Shown one piece after another: positions 42,647 through 51,480 of a stretch of 64,000 nt of DNA (position 1 is its first letter; every line of letters starts with the position of its first letter). A model generated the notes under the pieces. That model searched no databases and was not told the origin of the DNA. It was given only the letters and a program-made list of their open reading frames with translations. The position numbers and the translations under genes were made by a program. The DNA is from an uncultured Rhodospirillaceae bacterium. GTDB lineage: Bacteria; Pseudomonadota; Alphaproteobacteria; Azospirillales; Azospirillaceae. The stretch is from contig CALBDS010000043.1 in NCBI GenBank assembly GCA_937927415.1, positions 180,749 to 244,748 of the forward strand. The letters run 5' to 3'.

Positions 42647-43234
42647 TCACACGGTCTGCGGCACCTCGTGAACCTCCACCGGATGGGGGGTGTGGCGGGC
42701 CAGAATCGCCAGCGCGCGCTCCTCATGCCCGGCGTCGGCCAGATGGACCCACAGCAGAATGCCGCCCTTGTCCATGTGCTGGCGCAACGGTTCGCTGCGC
42801 TTGTCGCTGAACCACGAGGCAAGAACGCCGCCCAGCGCCCCGGCACCGGCCCCGGCCGCCGCCGCGACCGCCGCCGCCGCCAGCGCCGTACCGCCGGTCG
42901 CCAGAACGGCGCCCGACGCCAGCACCGCCCCCACATAGGCCGGCACGCCGATGGCGACCCCCTGGGCGTTGCCCTCGTCCTCCGGCGCCACATAGGACTG
43001 GCGGGGGATGGCGGGATCGTGCTTGAGCGCGTCGATGTCGGGCGGCACGTAGCCCAGACGCTCCTTCAGCGTCGCGTCCCCGGCCATCAGGCTCAGTTCC
43101 CGCCGCTCGAATCCGGCGATGGTCAGATCGTCCACCGCGCGCTGCAGCGCGGCGGGATCGTCGAAGACCGCCACCGCCTCGCGGATCCGGCCGGCAGCCG
43201 TTGAAGAGGGAGAAGTGGTAACGGCATCGGCCAT
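42647..43234 (-). CDS. Hypothetical glycine-zipper membrane-associated protein, 195 aa
   Basis: An N-terminal alpha/beta part resembling the general-stress 17M-like domain (REAVAVFDDPAALQRAVDDL) is followed by a Gly/Ala-rich hydrophobic segment (about residues 98-142, AGAGAGALGGVLASWF) and a C-terminal soluble part (GGILLWVHLADAGHEERAL). It resembles proteins annotated as stress-related; function is not established. Confidence 0.7.
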   Translation of the reverse strand: MADAVTTSPSSTAAGRIREAVAVFDDPAALQRAVDDLTIAGFERRELSLMAGDATLKERLGYVPPDIDALKHDPAIPRQSYVAPEDEGNAQGVAIGVPAYVGAVLASGAVLATGGTALAAAAVAAAAGAGAGALGGVLASWFSDKRSEPLRQHMDKGGILLWVHLADAGHEERALAILARHTPHPVEVHEVPQTV

Positions 43235-43330
43235 GTCCGGTCATCCTCTGCTGCCCGTGGGGGGAGTATCAGGAATAACCGGCGCAGGCCCGTCGGGGTT
43301 CCCCGCGTATCTGATGGGCAAAGCCCCGGA

Positions 43331-43510
43331 TCAGGGCTGGGGCGTGCCGGCCGCCGCCGGGGGGATCGCGCCGCGCGGCGGCGGCAGGGTGGCGACGAAC
43401 CACCACAGGCCCAGACCGATCAGCACGGCCTTGACCACCAGGAACAGCACGATGTGCCGGGCCAGCGGGTTGCGGGGCTTGTCCGGGGCGGGGGATGGCG
43501 GCTGGGTCAT
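43331..43510 (-). CDS. Small membrane protein, CydP-like
   Basis: A 59-residue protein with one transmembrane helix (ARHIVLFLVVKAVLIGLGLW). The RHI...VVK...WWFV pattern resembles the small cytochrome oxidase protein CydP. No cydAB genes are near, so an orphan location would be unusual, and the assignment is tentative. Confidence 0.5.
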   Translation of the reverse strand: MTQPPSPAPDKPRNPLARHIVLFLVVKAVLIGLGLWWFVATLPPPRGAIPPAAAGTPQP

Positions 43511-43641
43511 GGGCGGGTCGATCTGTCGGAGAAGGGAATCTGATGCGGCGCATTGGCCCTTTGGGTACACTGCCGCAACCGATCATGGGAACGCAATGCG
43601 CCGGCGCACCCGCCGGGCGGGAAGACAAGGGAGTTGGGGTC

Positions 43642-44193
43642 GTGAAACGTCTGGTTCTGGCAGCCCTGCTGGCGTCGGCCGTGGCTCTGCCGGCGGCGGC
43701 GGAAATCAATCTTCTCGCCACCGACGATCTGCTGAAATACGTCACCGACGGCAATCTCAACGCCGCCCGTGCCGCCATCATGAAGGGCAGCAGCCCCAAC
43801 ATGGCCGACCCCGGCGGCAAGACCGCGCTGATCCTGGCCATCAACGCCGGACGGTTCGACATGGTGCGGCTGCTGCTGGACCAGGGGGCCAACCCCAACA
43901 ACGCCGACCGGGTGGGCAACACCCCGCTGATCTGGGCGGCGGAAAGCGGCCAGACCGACAGCATCGAGGCGCTGGTCAAGCGCGGCGCCCGCATCGACCA
44001 GGAAAACCGCCAGGGTTTGACGCCGCTGATGATCGCCGCCCGCGCCGGGCGGGCCGATTCGGTGGAACGGCTGCTGAAGGCCGGGGCGCGGGTGGACCTC
44101 GCCGATTACACCGGCCGCACCGCCCTGGGCTGGGCGCAGGAGGGGCGCAATTCCCGCGTCACCACCCTGCTGCGCCAGGCCGGCGGCCGGTGA
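43642..44193 (+). CDS. Secreted ankyrin-repeat protein
   Basis: A 183-residue protein with a signal peptide (VKRLVLAALLASAVALPAAAE) and about four ankyrin repeats, each with the GKTALILAINAG / GNTPLIWAAESG / GLTPLMIAARAG / GRTALGWAQEG signature and the LL..GA pattern. Likely periplasmic; binding partner unknown. A GTG start with GGGAG upstream. Confidence 0.88.
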   Translation: MKRLVLAALLASAVALPAAAEINLLATDDLLKYVTDGNLNAARAAIMKGSSPNMADPGGKTALILAINAGRFDMVRLLLDQGANPNNADRVGNTPLIWAAESGQTDSIEALVKRGARIDQENRQGLTPLMIAARAGRADSVERLLKAGARVDLADYTGRTALGWAQEGRNSRVTTLLRQAGGR

Positions 44194-44218
44194 CGCCCGC
44201 CGCGTTTGGGGCCGGGCG

Positions 44219-45205
44219 ATGATGTCCACCGCCTTCGGCGGGCCGGGGCCGCTGTTTCTGCTGCTGCTGGCGCTGGGCATCGATGCCGTGCTGGGCGCGT
44301 GGCTGGGCCGGGTGCTGCCCGACGTGGCCGGGGCCACCCAACGGCTGTGCGCCGTGCTCGACCGCCGCCTGAACCGCCCCGACCGGCGGGAAAAGGACCG
44401 GCTGCTGCGCGGCGCGCTGGTGATTGCGGTGCTGCTGGCCGTGGCCGCCGCCGCCGGCTGGGTGGTGGAGGCGCTGGCCGCCGGCGGTTCGGGCCTGGGC
44501 ACGCTGGTCAAGCTGCTGGTGCTGCTGGCGTGCCTGCGCGGCGGCATGGCCTTCGCCCGCGTGCGGGCGGTGCGCCGGGCGCTGGACCAGCCGGGCATCG
44601 AAGGGGCGCGCGCCGCCGCCGCCGGCCTGACCCGCCGCTACATCCACGCCATGGACACCCACGCCGTCGCCCGCGCCGGTGTGGAGCACGCCGCCCGCAG
44701 CTTTTGCCGCAAGGTGGTGGCGCCGTCCTTCTGGTTCATCCTGCTGGGGGTGCCGGGGTTGCTGATGTGGTGCGTGGTGGACGGCGCCGACGCCGCCATC
44801 GGCCGCGCCGGGCCGCGGCACGAACGCTTCGGGCTGACCGCCGCCCGGCTGGACGACGCGTTGAACGCCCTGCCCGCCCGGCTGGCCGGGCTGCTGCTGG
44901 CCTTCGCCGCCCCGTTTGCCGGCGGCAACCTGTCGGCGGCCCTGCGCACCCTGCGCACCGACGCGCGCCTGTCCCCCTCGCTCAACATGGGCTGGCCGCT
45001 GGCGGGCATGGCCGGGGCGCTGGATCTGGCGCTGGCCGGACCGCACAAGGACGGCGGGGTGACGGTCACCGAACCGTGGATCGGCCAGGGCCGGGCACGG
45101 GCCACCGCCGCCGACACCGGCCGCGCGCTGGCGCTGACCACGGTGGCGACGCTGCTGCTGGCGGGGCTGGTGGGGCTGCTGATGGTGGGGGTGGCGCGGC
45201 TGTGA
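44219..45205 (+). CDS. CobD/CbiB-family membrane protein
   Basis: A 328-residue membrane protein with the CobD/CbiB (adenosylcobinamide-phosphate synthase) pattern: LLALGIDAVLGAWLG at the start, DDALNALPARLAGLLLA and LSPSLNMGWPLAGMAGAL. No other cobalamin genes are nearby, and some conserved CobD segments are altered (for example NMGWP where the family has N-x-G-W/P), so it may be a paralogue with another job. It starts 25 bp after the ankyrin gene. Confidence 0.75.
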   Translation: MMSTAFGGPGPLFLLLLALGIDAVLGAWLGRVLPDVAGATQRLCAVLDRRLNRPDRREKDRLLRGALVIAVLLAVAAAAGWVVEALAAGGSGLGTLVKLLVLLACLRGGMAFARVRAVRRALDQPGIEGARAAAAGLTRRYIHAMDTHAVARAGVEHAARSFCRKVVAPSFWFILLGVPGLLMWCVVDGADAAIGRAGPRHERFGLTAARLDDALNALPARLAGLLLAFAAPFAGGNLSAALRTLRTDARLSPSLNMGWPLAGMAGALDLALAGPHKDGGVTVTEPWIGQGRARATAADTGRALALTTVATLLLAGLVGLLMVGVARL

Positions 45206-45227
45206 CCCGCGCACGTTCCGAACGCCG

Positions 45228-45734
45228 TCAGATCAGGGCGAAGGGGTTGTCCCCACTCTCATCCGCCAGCCGGCCCAGAAGCAGGTCGCGCATTTCCACG
45301 ACCAGCCCCTCGATCTCCGATCCACGCTCCTCTTCCGGCTTGCGCAGGATGTCCATCAGATGGGTGGCCAGCAGCACCAGGGCGGCGCGGACGCATTCGT
45401 CGGGGGGAAAATCCAGGTCCAGCGTGTCGCGCAGGAACACGCCCAACTGGTCGGGATCGTTCCACGGGTGCAGCGTCACGCCATCGAACGGCTCAAGCCC
45501 GAGGAACAGGTCGTTGAGCGCCATGGCGACGGCGTAGATGTCCTCGCTGGCGTCGTCCTGGGTGCGGACGCCGGTCAGGGCGTCGTGAAAGGAATCCAGG
45601 CAGCGGTCCACATAGCTGCGGACCAGCAGCGTGACCACCGCCTCATCCCCTAGGTCGTTGGTGCCGCCGGTCTGGGGCGTCACCGGCTCCAGCAGGGACA
45701 GCACGATCGGTTTCGGCTTTCCGGTGTGATCCAT
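45228..45734 (-). CDS. Hypothetical acidic protein, 168 aa
   Basis: An acidic, mainly helical soluble protein with no recognised domain (DEAVVTLLVRSYVDRCLDSFHDAL, ATHLMDILRKPEEERGSEIEG). It starts at the ATG at 45734 and is convergent with the CobD-like gene. The spacer from 45735 to 46023 shows no gene; it presumably holds promoters for this gene and the TRAP operon. Confidence 0.6.
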   Translation of the reverse strand: MDHTGKPKPIVLSLLEPVTPQTGGTNDLGDEAVVTLLVRSYVDRCLDSFHDALTGVRTQDDASEDIYAVAMALNDLFLGLEPFDGVTLHPWNDPDQLGVFLRDTLDLDFPPDECVRAALVLLATHLMDILRKPEEERGSEIEGLVVEMRDLLLGRLADESGDNPFALI

Positions 45735-46023
45735 CGCCTGCTCTCTCCGATGACCGCTTATCGTTGCGTCGTATCTCTGGAGATAGCGCCAAACGCCCCG
45801 CCTGTCCACGACGCGACGAAATCAGATCCACAAACCGGGGCAATACCCTTGTCAGCACACAAGAGGGGAGATGAGGAAACATCCGGCTCTGCTGACCGGA
45901 CCGCCATGCTCCGGTATGACCAGGGCCTTACGCCGAAGAGGCTATCTCACATCCTCCCGTGGTTGGGTTAGGCTGGTCCGCAAAACAAAGCGGCATACAA
46001 ACGGTCACCGGGGAGGTTTTTCG

Positions 46024-46995
46024 ATGCTCAAGGCATGGCTGGGTGCGTGCGCCCTGACCACAGCGTTTCTGTGTACCCCCGTGGCGGCGGAGGAGCTGAA
46101 GATCGGCTATTCGCTCGCCCCGACATCCCACTACGGCGTCAGCGCCACGGCCATGGCCGAAGAGCTGGCGAAGCTGTCCAACGGCAAATGGACGCTGAAG
46201 CAATACCCCGCCAACGCGCTGGGCGGTGAACGCGAGATGGTGGAAGGGGCGCAGATCGGCACCGTGGACGTGGTGGTCACATCCTCCGGCCCGGTGGGGA
46301 ACTTCGTTCCCGACACGCTCATCACCGACATCCCCTTCCTGTTCAAAAACTACCAGCACGCCCATGCGGTGCTGGACGGCCCCATCGGACAGGCCATCCT
46401 CGACCAGTTCCCCAAACACGGGCTGATCGCGCTGGCCTGGGGCGAGAACGGCTTCCGCAACCTGACCAACTCCAAGCACGCCGTCCGCACGCCCGAGGAT
46501 GCCAAGGGCCTGAAGATCCGCACCATGGAGAATCAGGTCCATATGACGGCGTTCAAGACGCTGGGCGTGCTGCCCACGCCCATGGCCTTCCCCGAACTGT
46601 TCACCGCCTTGCAGCAGGGCACGGTGGACGGGCAGGAAAACCCCATCGGCGTGATCCTGTCGGCCAAGTTCGCCCAGGTGCAGAAGTACCTGACCGTCTC
46701 GCAGCACGTCTATTCCCCCGCCCTCATCATCCTGTCGCCCGCGGTGTGGGACCGGCTGAACGACGAGGAAAAGGGCTGGTTCAAGCAGGCGGCCAAGGTC
46801 GGCGCCAAAGCCATGCGCGACAAGGCCGAGGCCGACGCCGCCAGCGGTGTGGAGGAACTGCGCCGCCAGGGCATGGAGGTGGTGACCCAGGTGGACCCGG
46901 CGGCGTTCCAGGAGGCGCTGAAACCGGCCTATGCCCAGTACGCCAAGACCTTCGGGCAAGAGCGGATCGACGCCATCCGCAATTACAAAGACTGA
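46024..46995 (+). CDS. TRAP transporter substrate-binding protein, DctP family
   Basis: A 323-residue periplasmic binding protein with a signal peptide (residues 1-22, CTPVAAEE). Landmarks are YSLAPTSHYGV, GGEREMVEGAQIGTVD, the FRNLTNSKHAVRTPEDAKGLKIRTMEN strap and PTPMAFPELFTALQQGTVDGQENP with the carboxylate-binding Arg. It is the high-affinity receptor for an organic acid; the ligand is not readable. GGGAGG ribosome binding site. First gene of a probable six-gene operon. Confidence 0.93.
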   Translation: MLKAWLGACALTTAFLCTPVAAEELKIGYSLAPTSHYGVSATAMAEELAKLSNGKWTLKQYPANALGGEREMVEGAQIGTVDVVVTSSGPVGNFVPDTLITDIPFLFKNYQHAHAVLDGPIGQAILDQFPKHGLIALAWGENGFRNLTNSKHAVRTPEDAKGLKIRTMENQVHMTAFKTLGVLPTPMAFPELFTALQQGTVDGQENPIGVILSAKFAQVQKYLTVSQHVYSPALIILSPAVWDRLNDEEKGWFKQAAKVGAKAMRDKAEADAASGVEELRRQGMEVVTQVDPAAFQEALKPAYAQYAKTFGQERIDAIRNYKD

Positions 46996-47012
46996 TCCGG
47001 GGAACGGCCCCC

Positions 47013-47564
47013 ATGCTGGCGGTCCTTGGCACCGTCGAACAAGCGATCATGCGCTGGACCCTGCGGGCGGCCATGGCTCTGCTGGTTCTCGCCGCGGGCA
47101 TCGCCTTCTATCAGGTGGTCACGCGCTTCCTGTTCGAGGAGCCGTCCACCTGGTCGGAGGTGGCGGCCCGTTCGCTGACCATCTGGATGGTCTATCTGGG
47201 CGTGGCGGCGGCGTTCCGCACCGGCGCGCTGCTGGCGGTGGAATTCCTCTACACCCACCTTGCCGGCACGGCCCGGCTGGTGCTGACGGCGGTGATCTTC
47301 GGCCTGTCGCTGGGGGTGCTGCTGGTGATGGTGTGGGCCGGGTGGGAGATGGTGCTGCGCGCCCGCTTCCAGATGCTGGCGGGGGTGGAGAACCCCATCA
47401 CCGGCACCGGCATTTCCATTGCCTGGGTCTATGCCGCCGTGCCCACGGGGGCGGCACTGGCCATCGTCGGGCTGCTGGCCCGCACCGCCGAACAGGTGCG
47501 GGGCCTCCTGGCCGAACGCGCCGGGACCGCGGCCCCCACCTCTCATGAAACCTACGAGGTGTAG
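47013..47564 (+). CDS. TRAP transporter small permease, DctQ family
   Basis: A 183-residue four-helix membrane protein typical of TRAP small subunits; FYQVVTRFLFEEPSTWSEVAARSLTIWMVYLGVA contains the family helices (key part STWSEVAARSL). It sits between the binding protein (17 bp) and the large permease (3 bp). Confidence 0.92.
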   Translation: MLAVLGTVEQAIMRWTLRAAMALLVLAAGIAFYQVVTRFLFEEPSTWSEVAARSLTIWMVYLGVAAAFRTGALLAVEFLYTHLAGTARLVLTAVIFGLSLGVLLVMVWAGWEMVLRARFQMLAGVENPITGTGISIAWVYAAVPTGAALAIVGLLARTAEQVRGLLAERAGTAAPTSHETYEV

Positions 47565-47567
47565 GCC

Positions 47568-48839
47568 ATGACCGCGTTCATGATGGCGGCCATGGTGGCC
47601 CTGTTCGCCCTGTCGGTGCCGATCGCCATCGCCATTGCCGCGGCGTCCATCGGCGGCATCGCCTTCTTCACCTCCATGCCGCTGGTGGTGGTGGCGCAAA
47701 AGCTGATGACGTCGCTGGACAGCTTTCCGCTGATGGCGGTGCCTCTGTTTATCCTGGCCGGCAACCTGATGGAATCGGGGGGCATTTCCGCCCGGCTGGT
47801 GGATTTCGCCAAATCCGTGGTCGGCGGCATCCAGGGCGGGCTGGCCTGTTCGTGCGTGCTGACCTGCATGATCTTCGCCGCGGTGTCGGGGTCCAGCGTG
47901 GCGACCACGTTCGCCATCGGCGCCATCATCATCCCGGCCATGATCGCCCACGGCTACCCGCGGGAATTCGCCGCCGCGCTGCAGGCCACGTCCGCCGAAC
48001 TGGGCGTCATCATCCCGCCGTCGATCCCCATGATTCTGTATGGCGTGTCGGCGGAGGTGTCCATCGGCGACCTGTTCCTGGCCGGCATCGGGCCGGGGCT
48101 GCTGATCGGCGGGGCGCTGATCCTGTTCACCTATCTGATGTGCCGCCTGAACGGCTGGGGCAAGGGTGACCGGGACGGGCGGCTGGGCTTCGTCCGCGCC
48201 ACCGAACGGGCCGCCCTGGCGCTGCTGATGCCGGTCATCATCATCGGCGGCATCTATCGCGGCGTGTTCACCCCGACCGAGGCGTCGGCGGTGGCGGTAG
48301 TCTATGCCTTCGTGGTGGGGATGGGGGTGTACCGCGCCATCGGCTGGCGGGATCTGGGGCCGATCCTGCGCAAATCGGTGCTGTCGTCGGCCATCATCAT
48401 GTTCGTGATCGCCGCCGCCGGGCTGTTCAGCTTCCTCATCACCCGCGCCGGGGTGCCGGCGGCCATCGGTGCCTGGATCGCCGGGACCATCGGCAGCGGC
48501 TGGGCCTTTCTGCTGGCGGTCAACGTCTTTCTGTTCGTGGTGGGGATGTTCATCGAAACCTCCGCCGCCATCATCGTGCTGGCCCCCATCCTGGCGCCGG
48601 TGGCGGTGCATTTCGGCATCGACCCGGTGCATTTCGGGCTGGTGATGATCGTCAACCTGGCGCTGGGCATGGTGACGCCGCCGTTCGGGGTGAACCTGTT
48701 CGCCGCCTGTCAGGTGGCGAACGTCGGCATCGAACGCATCATCCCGCGGCTGGTGCCGTTCGTGTTCGTGATTTTCCTGTGCCTGATGGTCATCACCTAT
48801 GTGCCGGGGCTGACGCTGCTGTTCCGCGGCCTCCCCTGA
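47568..48839 (+). CDS. TRAP transporter large permease, DctM family
   Basis: A 423-residue membrane protein with about 12 transmembrane helices. Typical segments include FPLMAVPLFILAGNLMESGGIS, SGSSVATTFAIG, PPSIPMILYGVSAEVSIGDLF, GIYRGVFTPTEASAVAVVYA and TPPFGVNLF. Na+-driven symporter component for the DctP ligand. It begins just after dctQ. Confidence 0.94.
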   Translation: MTAFMMAAMVALFALSVPIAIAIAAASIGGIAFFTSMPLVVVAQKLMTSLDSFPLMAVPLFILAGNLMESGGISARLVDFAKSVVGGIQGGLACSCVLTCMIFAAVSGSSVATTFAIGAIIIPAMIAHGYPREFAAALQATSAELGVIIPPSIPMILYGVSAEVSIGDLFLAGIGPGLLIGGALILFTYLMCRLNGWGKGDRDGRLGFVRATERAALALLMPVIIIGGIYRGVFTPTEASAVAVVYAFVVGMGVYRAIGWRDLGPILRKSVLSSAIIMFVIAAAGLFSFLITRAGVPAAIGAWIAGTIGSGWAFLLAVNVFLFVVGMFIETSAAIIVLAPILAPVAVHFGIDPVHFGLVMIVNLALGMVTPPFGVNLFAACQVANVGIERIIPRLVPFVFVIFLCLMVITYVPGLTLLFRGLP

Positions 48840-48852
48840 AGGAGCCTGTTCC

Positions 48853-50244
48853 ATGAGCGACACCATTGCCTGCATCGACCCCAGCACAGGGGAAGCGTTC
48901 GACAGCATCCCCCGCGGCACCGCCGCCGACATCGACGCGGCGGTGGCGGCCGCCCGCGCGGCGTTCGAAGGCGCGTGGGGGCGGCTGACGGCGGCGGAGC
49001 GCGGGCGGCTGATGCACCGCCTGTCCACCCTGATCCTGGAACACGCCGACGCGCTGGCCGTGCTGGAATCCCGCGACGTGGGCAAGCCGCTGGCCCAGGC
49101 CCGCGCCGACGCGGTGGCGTGCGCCCGCTATTTCGAATTCTACGGCGGGGCGGCGGACAAGGTGCATGGGGACACCATCCCCTATCTCGACGGCTACACG
49201 GTGATGACGCTGCGCGAACCCCATGGGGTGACCGGGCACATCATCCCGTGGAACTATCCCATGCAGATCATCGGGCGCAGCGTCGGGGCGGCACTCGCCA
49301 TGGGCAACGCCTGCGTCATCAAGCCGGGGGAGGATGCTTCCCTCACCACCTTGTACCTGGGCCGGCTGGCGGCGGAGGCCGGGCTTCCCGACGGCGCGTT
49401 CCGTGTCGTCACCGGCTATGGGGAAGAGGCCGGAGCCGCACTGGCCGCCCATCCCGGCATCAATCACATCTCCTTCACCGGCAGCCAGGAGGTGGGGGTT
49501 CTGGTGCAGCAGGCCGCAGCCCGCAACATCGTGCCCGTCACCCTGGAGTTGGGGGGCAAGTCGCCGCAGGTGGTGTTCGCCGACGCCGACCTGGATGATG
49601 CCCTGCCCTTTCTGGTGCGCGCGGCCATCCAGAACGCCGGCCAGACCTGTTCCGCCGGCAGCCGCGTGCTGATCGAACGGCCGGTTTACGAGACGGTGGC
49701 GTCCCGCATCGCCGAACGGTTCGCGGCCCTGACCGCCGGCCCGGCGCTGGAGGATCACGACCTCGGCCCCCTCATCAACGCCGCCCAGCGCGACCGGGTG
49801 GCCGGGATGGTGGATGCGGCGCGCGCCAACGGCTTCCGCCTGCTGGCGGCGGGGCGCATCGCCGCGTCGGCCCCCACGGGCGGGTTCTACGTGCCGCCGG
49901 TGCTGTTCGGCGGCGTCGATCCCGATGCTCCCCTGGCGCAGCAGGAGGTGTTCGGCCCGGCCCTGGCCCTGATCCCCTTCGACGGCGAGGAAGAGGCGCT
50001 GCGCATCGCCAACGGCACCCCCTACGGCCTTGTCGCCGGGGTGTGGACCCGCGACGGCGGGCGGCAGTTGCGCATGGCCCGGCGGCTTCAGGCCGGGCAG
50101 GTGTTCATCAACAACTACGGCGCCGGGGGCGGGGTGGAACTGCCCTTCGGCGGCGTCAAGAAGAGCGGGTTCAACCGCGAAAAAGGGTTCGAGGCGCTGT
50201 ACGGCTTTTCCACCGTGAAAACCATCGCCATCCGGCACGGCTGA
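48853..50244 (+). CDS. Aldehyde dehydrogenase (NAD(P)+-dependent)
   Basis: A 463-residue ALDH-superfamily enzyme. The catalytic Glu is in VTLELGGKSPQ and the nucleophilic Cys in NAGQTCSAGSR; the Rossmann segment GHIIPWNYPMQ and SFTGSQEVG are present. It is part of the TRAP operon (14 bp gap), so it presumably oxidises an aldehyde derived from the imported compound. Substrate unknown. Confidence 0.93.
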   Translation: MSDTIACIDPSTGEAFDSIPRGTAADIDAAVAAARAAFEGAWGRLTAAERGRLMHRLSTLILEHADALAVLESRDVGKPLAQARADAVACARYFEFYGGAADKVHGDTIPYLDGYTVMTLREPHGVTGHIIPWNYPMQIIGRSVGAALAMGNACVIKPGEDASLTTLYLGRLAAEAGLPDGAFRVVTGYGEEAGAALAAHPGINHISFTGSQEVGVLVQQAAARNIVPVTLELGGKSPQVVFADADLDDALPFLVRAAIQNAGQTCSAGSRVLIERPVYETVASRIAERFAALTAGPALEDHDLGPLINAAQRDRVAGMVDAARANGFRLLAAGRIAASAPTGGFYVPPVLFGGVDPDAPLAQQEVFGPALALIPFDGEEEALRIANGTPYGLVAGVWTRDGGRQLRMARRLQAGQVFINNYGAGGGVELPFGGVKKSGFNREKGFEALYGFSTVKTIAIRHG

Positions 50245-50289
50245 CCGCCGCGAACCACGGGGATCACCCAACGGGAAGGAACGAGAATC

Positions 50290-50526
50290 ATGCAAACCCT
50301 GACAATCCGCAACGTGGACGAGGATCTGGTGGAGCGCCTGCGCGAACGGGCGGCGCGCAACGGCCGCTCGGTGGAAGCGGAAATGCGCGAAATCCTGTGC
50401 CGCGCGCTGGCCCCCGACCTGAAGGCCGAGGCCCTGCGCAAGCTGGAAGGCTTCCGCGCCTCCGTCGCCGGCGGGCGGCTCACCCCGTCCGATCTGCTGA
50501 TGCGCCAGACGCGCGGCACCGTCTGA
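50290..50526 (+). CDS. FitA-like ribbon-helix-helix antitoxin, orphan
   Basis: A 78-residue protein. The RHH strand and helices (MQTLTIRNVDEDLVERLRERAARNGRSVEAEMREI in outline; key RSVEAEMREIL) match FitA/Arc-type antitoxins, and the C-terminal tail (LTPSDLLMRQTRG) resembles toxin-binding tails. No PIN-domain (FitB-type) toxin gene follows; instead a hairpin and repeat C lie downstream. It may act as an operon regulator or be a relic. Confidence 0.8.
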   Translation: MQTLTIRNVDEDLVERLRERAARNGRSVEAEMREILCRALAPDLKAEALRKLEGFRASVAGGRLTPSDLLMRQTRGTV

Positions 50527-50534
50527 CACTGTTC

Positions 50535-50566
50535 TGCGCAAAGCCTGACACATCAGGCTTTGCGCA
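50535..50566. terminator. Perfect 15-bp palindrome after the antitoxin gene
   Basis: TGCGCAAAGCCTGACA and its complement TCAGGCTTTGCGCA form a long hairpin with almost no loop, right after the RHH gene. It is probably a factor-independent barrier or repeat arm; no T-run follows. Confidence 0.55.
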
Positions 50567-50568
50567 TG

Positions 50569-50647
50569 CCCTCAATCGGCGGGCGCGGCCATCCGGCCGC
50601 TTGCCTTCGAAAGGCACGAGCTTAGCAGGGGCCGCGGTCGCGGCCCT
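50569..50647. repeat. Palindromic repeat family C, copy 2
   Basis: An intergenic copy of the element at 24859-24934: CTCA-TCGGCGGGCGCGGCC, GCCGC, GCCTTCG, AGGCACGAGC, GGGGCCGCGG and TCGCGGCCCT are shared in order, with small indels (cagg versus ttagcagg). It lies between the RHH gene and the SDR gene. Confidence 0.8.
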
Positions 50648-50668
50648 TGGGAAGAAGGAAGACAACGC

Positions 50669-51424
50669 ATGCGTCTGCGAGGGAAAGCCGCCATCGTCAC
50701 CGGCGGCGGATCGGGATTTGGGGCCGGCATCGTCCGCCGTTTCGTCCAGGAAGGGGCGCGGGTGCTGGTGGCCGACCTGGATGCGGATGCCGCCGCCCGT
50801 GTGGTGGAGGATTCGGGGGCCGGGCCGGGCCGCGCCCTTCCCTGCCGGGCGGATGTGTCGGTGGATGCCGACGTGGCGGCGATGGTCGATCAGGCGGTGG
50901 CGGCGTTCGGGCGGCTGGACATCATCGTCAACAACGCCGGCTTCACCCACCGCAACATGCCGATGACCGAGGTGGACGAGGCCACCTTCGACCGCATCTA
51001 TGCCGTCAACGTCAAATCCATCTATTTGGCCGCCCGCCATGGGGTGCCGGTGATGCGGGACCAGGGCGGCGGAATGATCCTCAACATCGCCTCCACCGCC
51101 GGTATCCGGCCCCGGCCGGGACTGACGTGGTACAACGGATCCAAGGGGGCGGTCATCACGCTGACCAAATCCATGGCGGTGGAACTGGCCCCCGACCGCA
51201 TCCGCGTCTGCGCCATCAACCCGGTGGCCGGGGAAACCGGCATGCTGCACCTGTTCATGGGCGAGGATACCGAGGACAAGCGCGCCCAGTTCCGCAGTTC
51301 CATCCCGCTGGGCCGCCTGTCCACCCCCGCCGACATCGCCCACGCCGCCCTGTTCCTGTGCTCCGACGAGGCGGAATTCCTGACCGGCGTGTGCCTGGAG
51401 GTGGATGGCGGGCGCTGCGTCTGA
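50669..51424 (+). CDS. Short-chain dehydrogenase/reductase
   Basis: A 251-residue classical SDR. The NAD(P) motif is TGGGSGFGAGI, then NNAG, the catalytic Ser segment NIASTAG, and Tyr/Lys in WYNGSKGAV. Asp in VADLD suggests NAD+ preference. The C-terminal half has the typical INPVAGET and EVDGG end. Its upstream spacer contains repeat C; it is likely in the TRAP-ALDH catabolic operon. Confidence 0.92.
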   Translation: MRLRGKAAIVTGGGSGFGAGIVRRFVQEGARVLVADLDADAAARVVEDSGAGPGRALPCRADVSVDADVAAMVDQAVAAFGRLDIIVNNAGFTHRNMPMTEVDEATFDRIYAVNVKSIYLAARHGVPVMRDQGGGMILNIASTAGIRPRPGLTWYNGSKGAVITLTKSMAVELAPDRIRVCAINPVAGETGMLHLFMGEDTEDKRAQFRSSIPLGRLSTPADIAHAALFLCSDEAEFLTGVCLEVDGGRCV

Positions 51425-51480
51425 TACCGGGCCGAAAAGAGCCGACCAGAGGTCGGAACGTTTCGGCAATGGTATGAGCA

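Noticed and set aside
46983..49085. 700-codon minus-strand frame opposite the TRAP permeases and aldehyde dehydrogenase
   Set aside because: Extremely His/Gln/Asp-rich, no domains, antisense to intact transporter genes.
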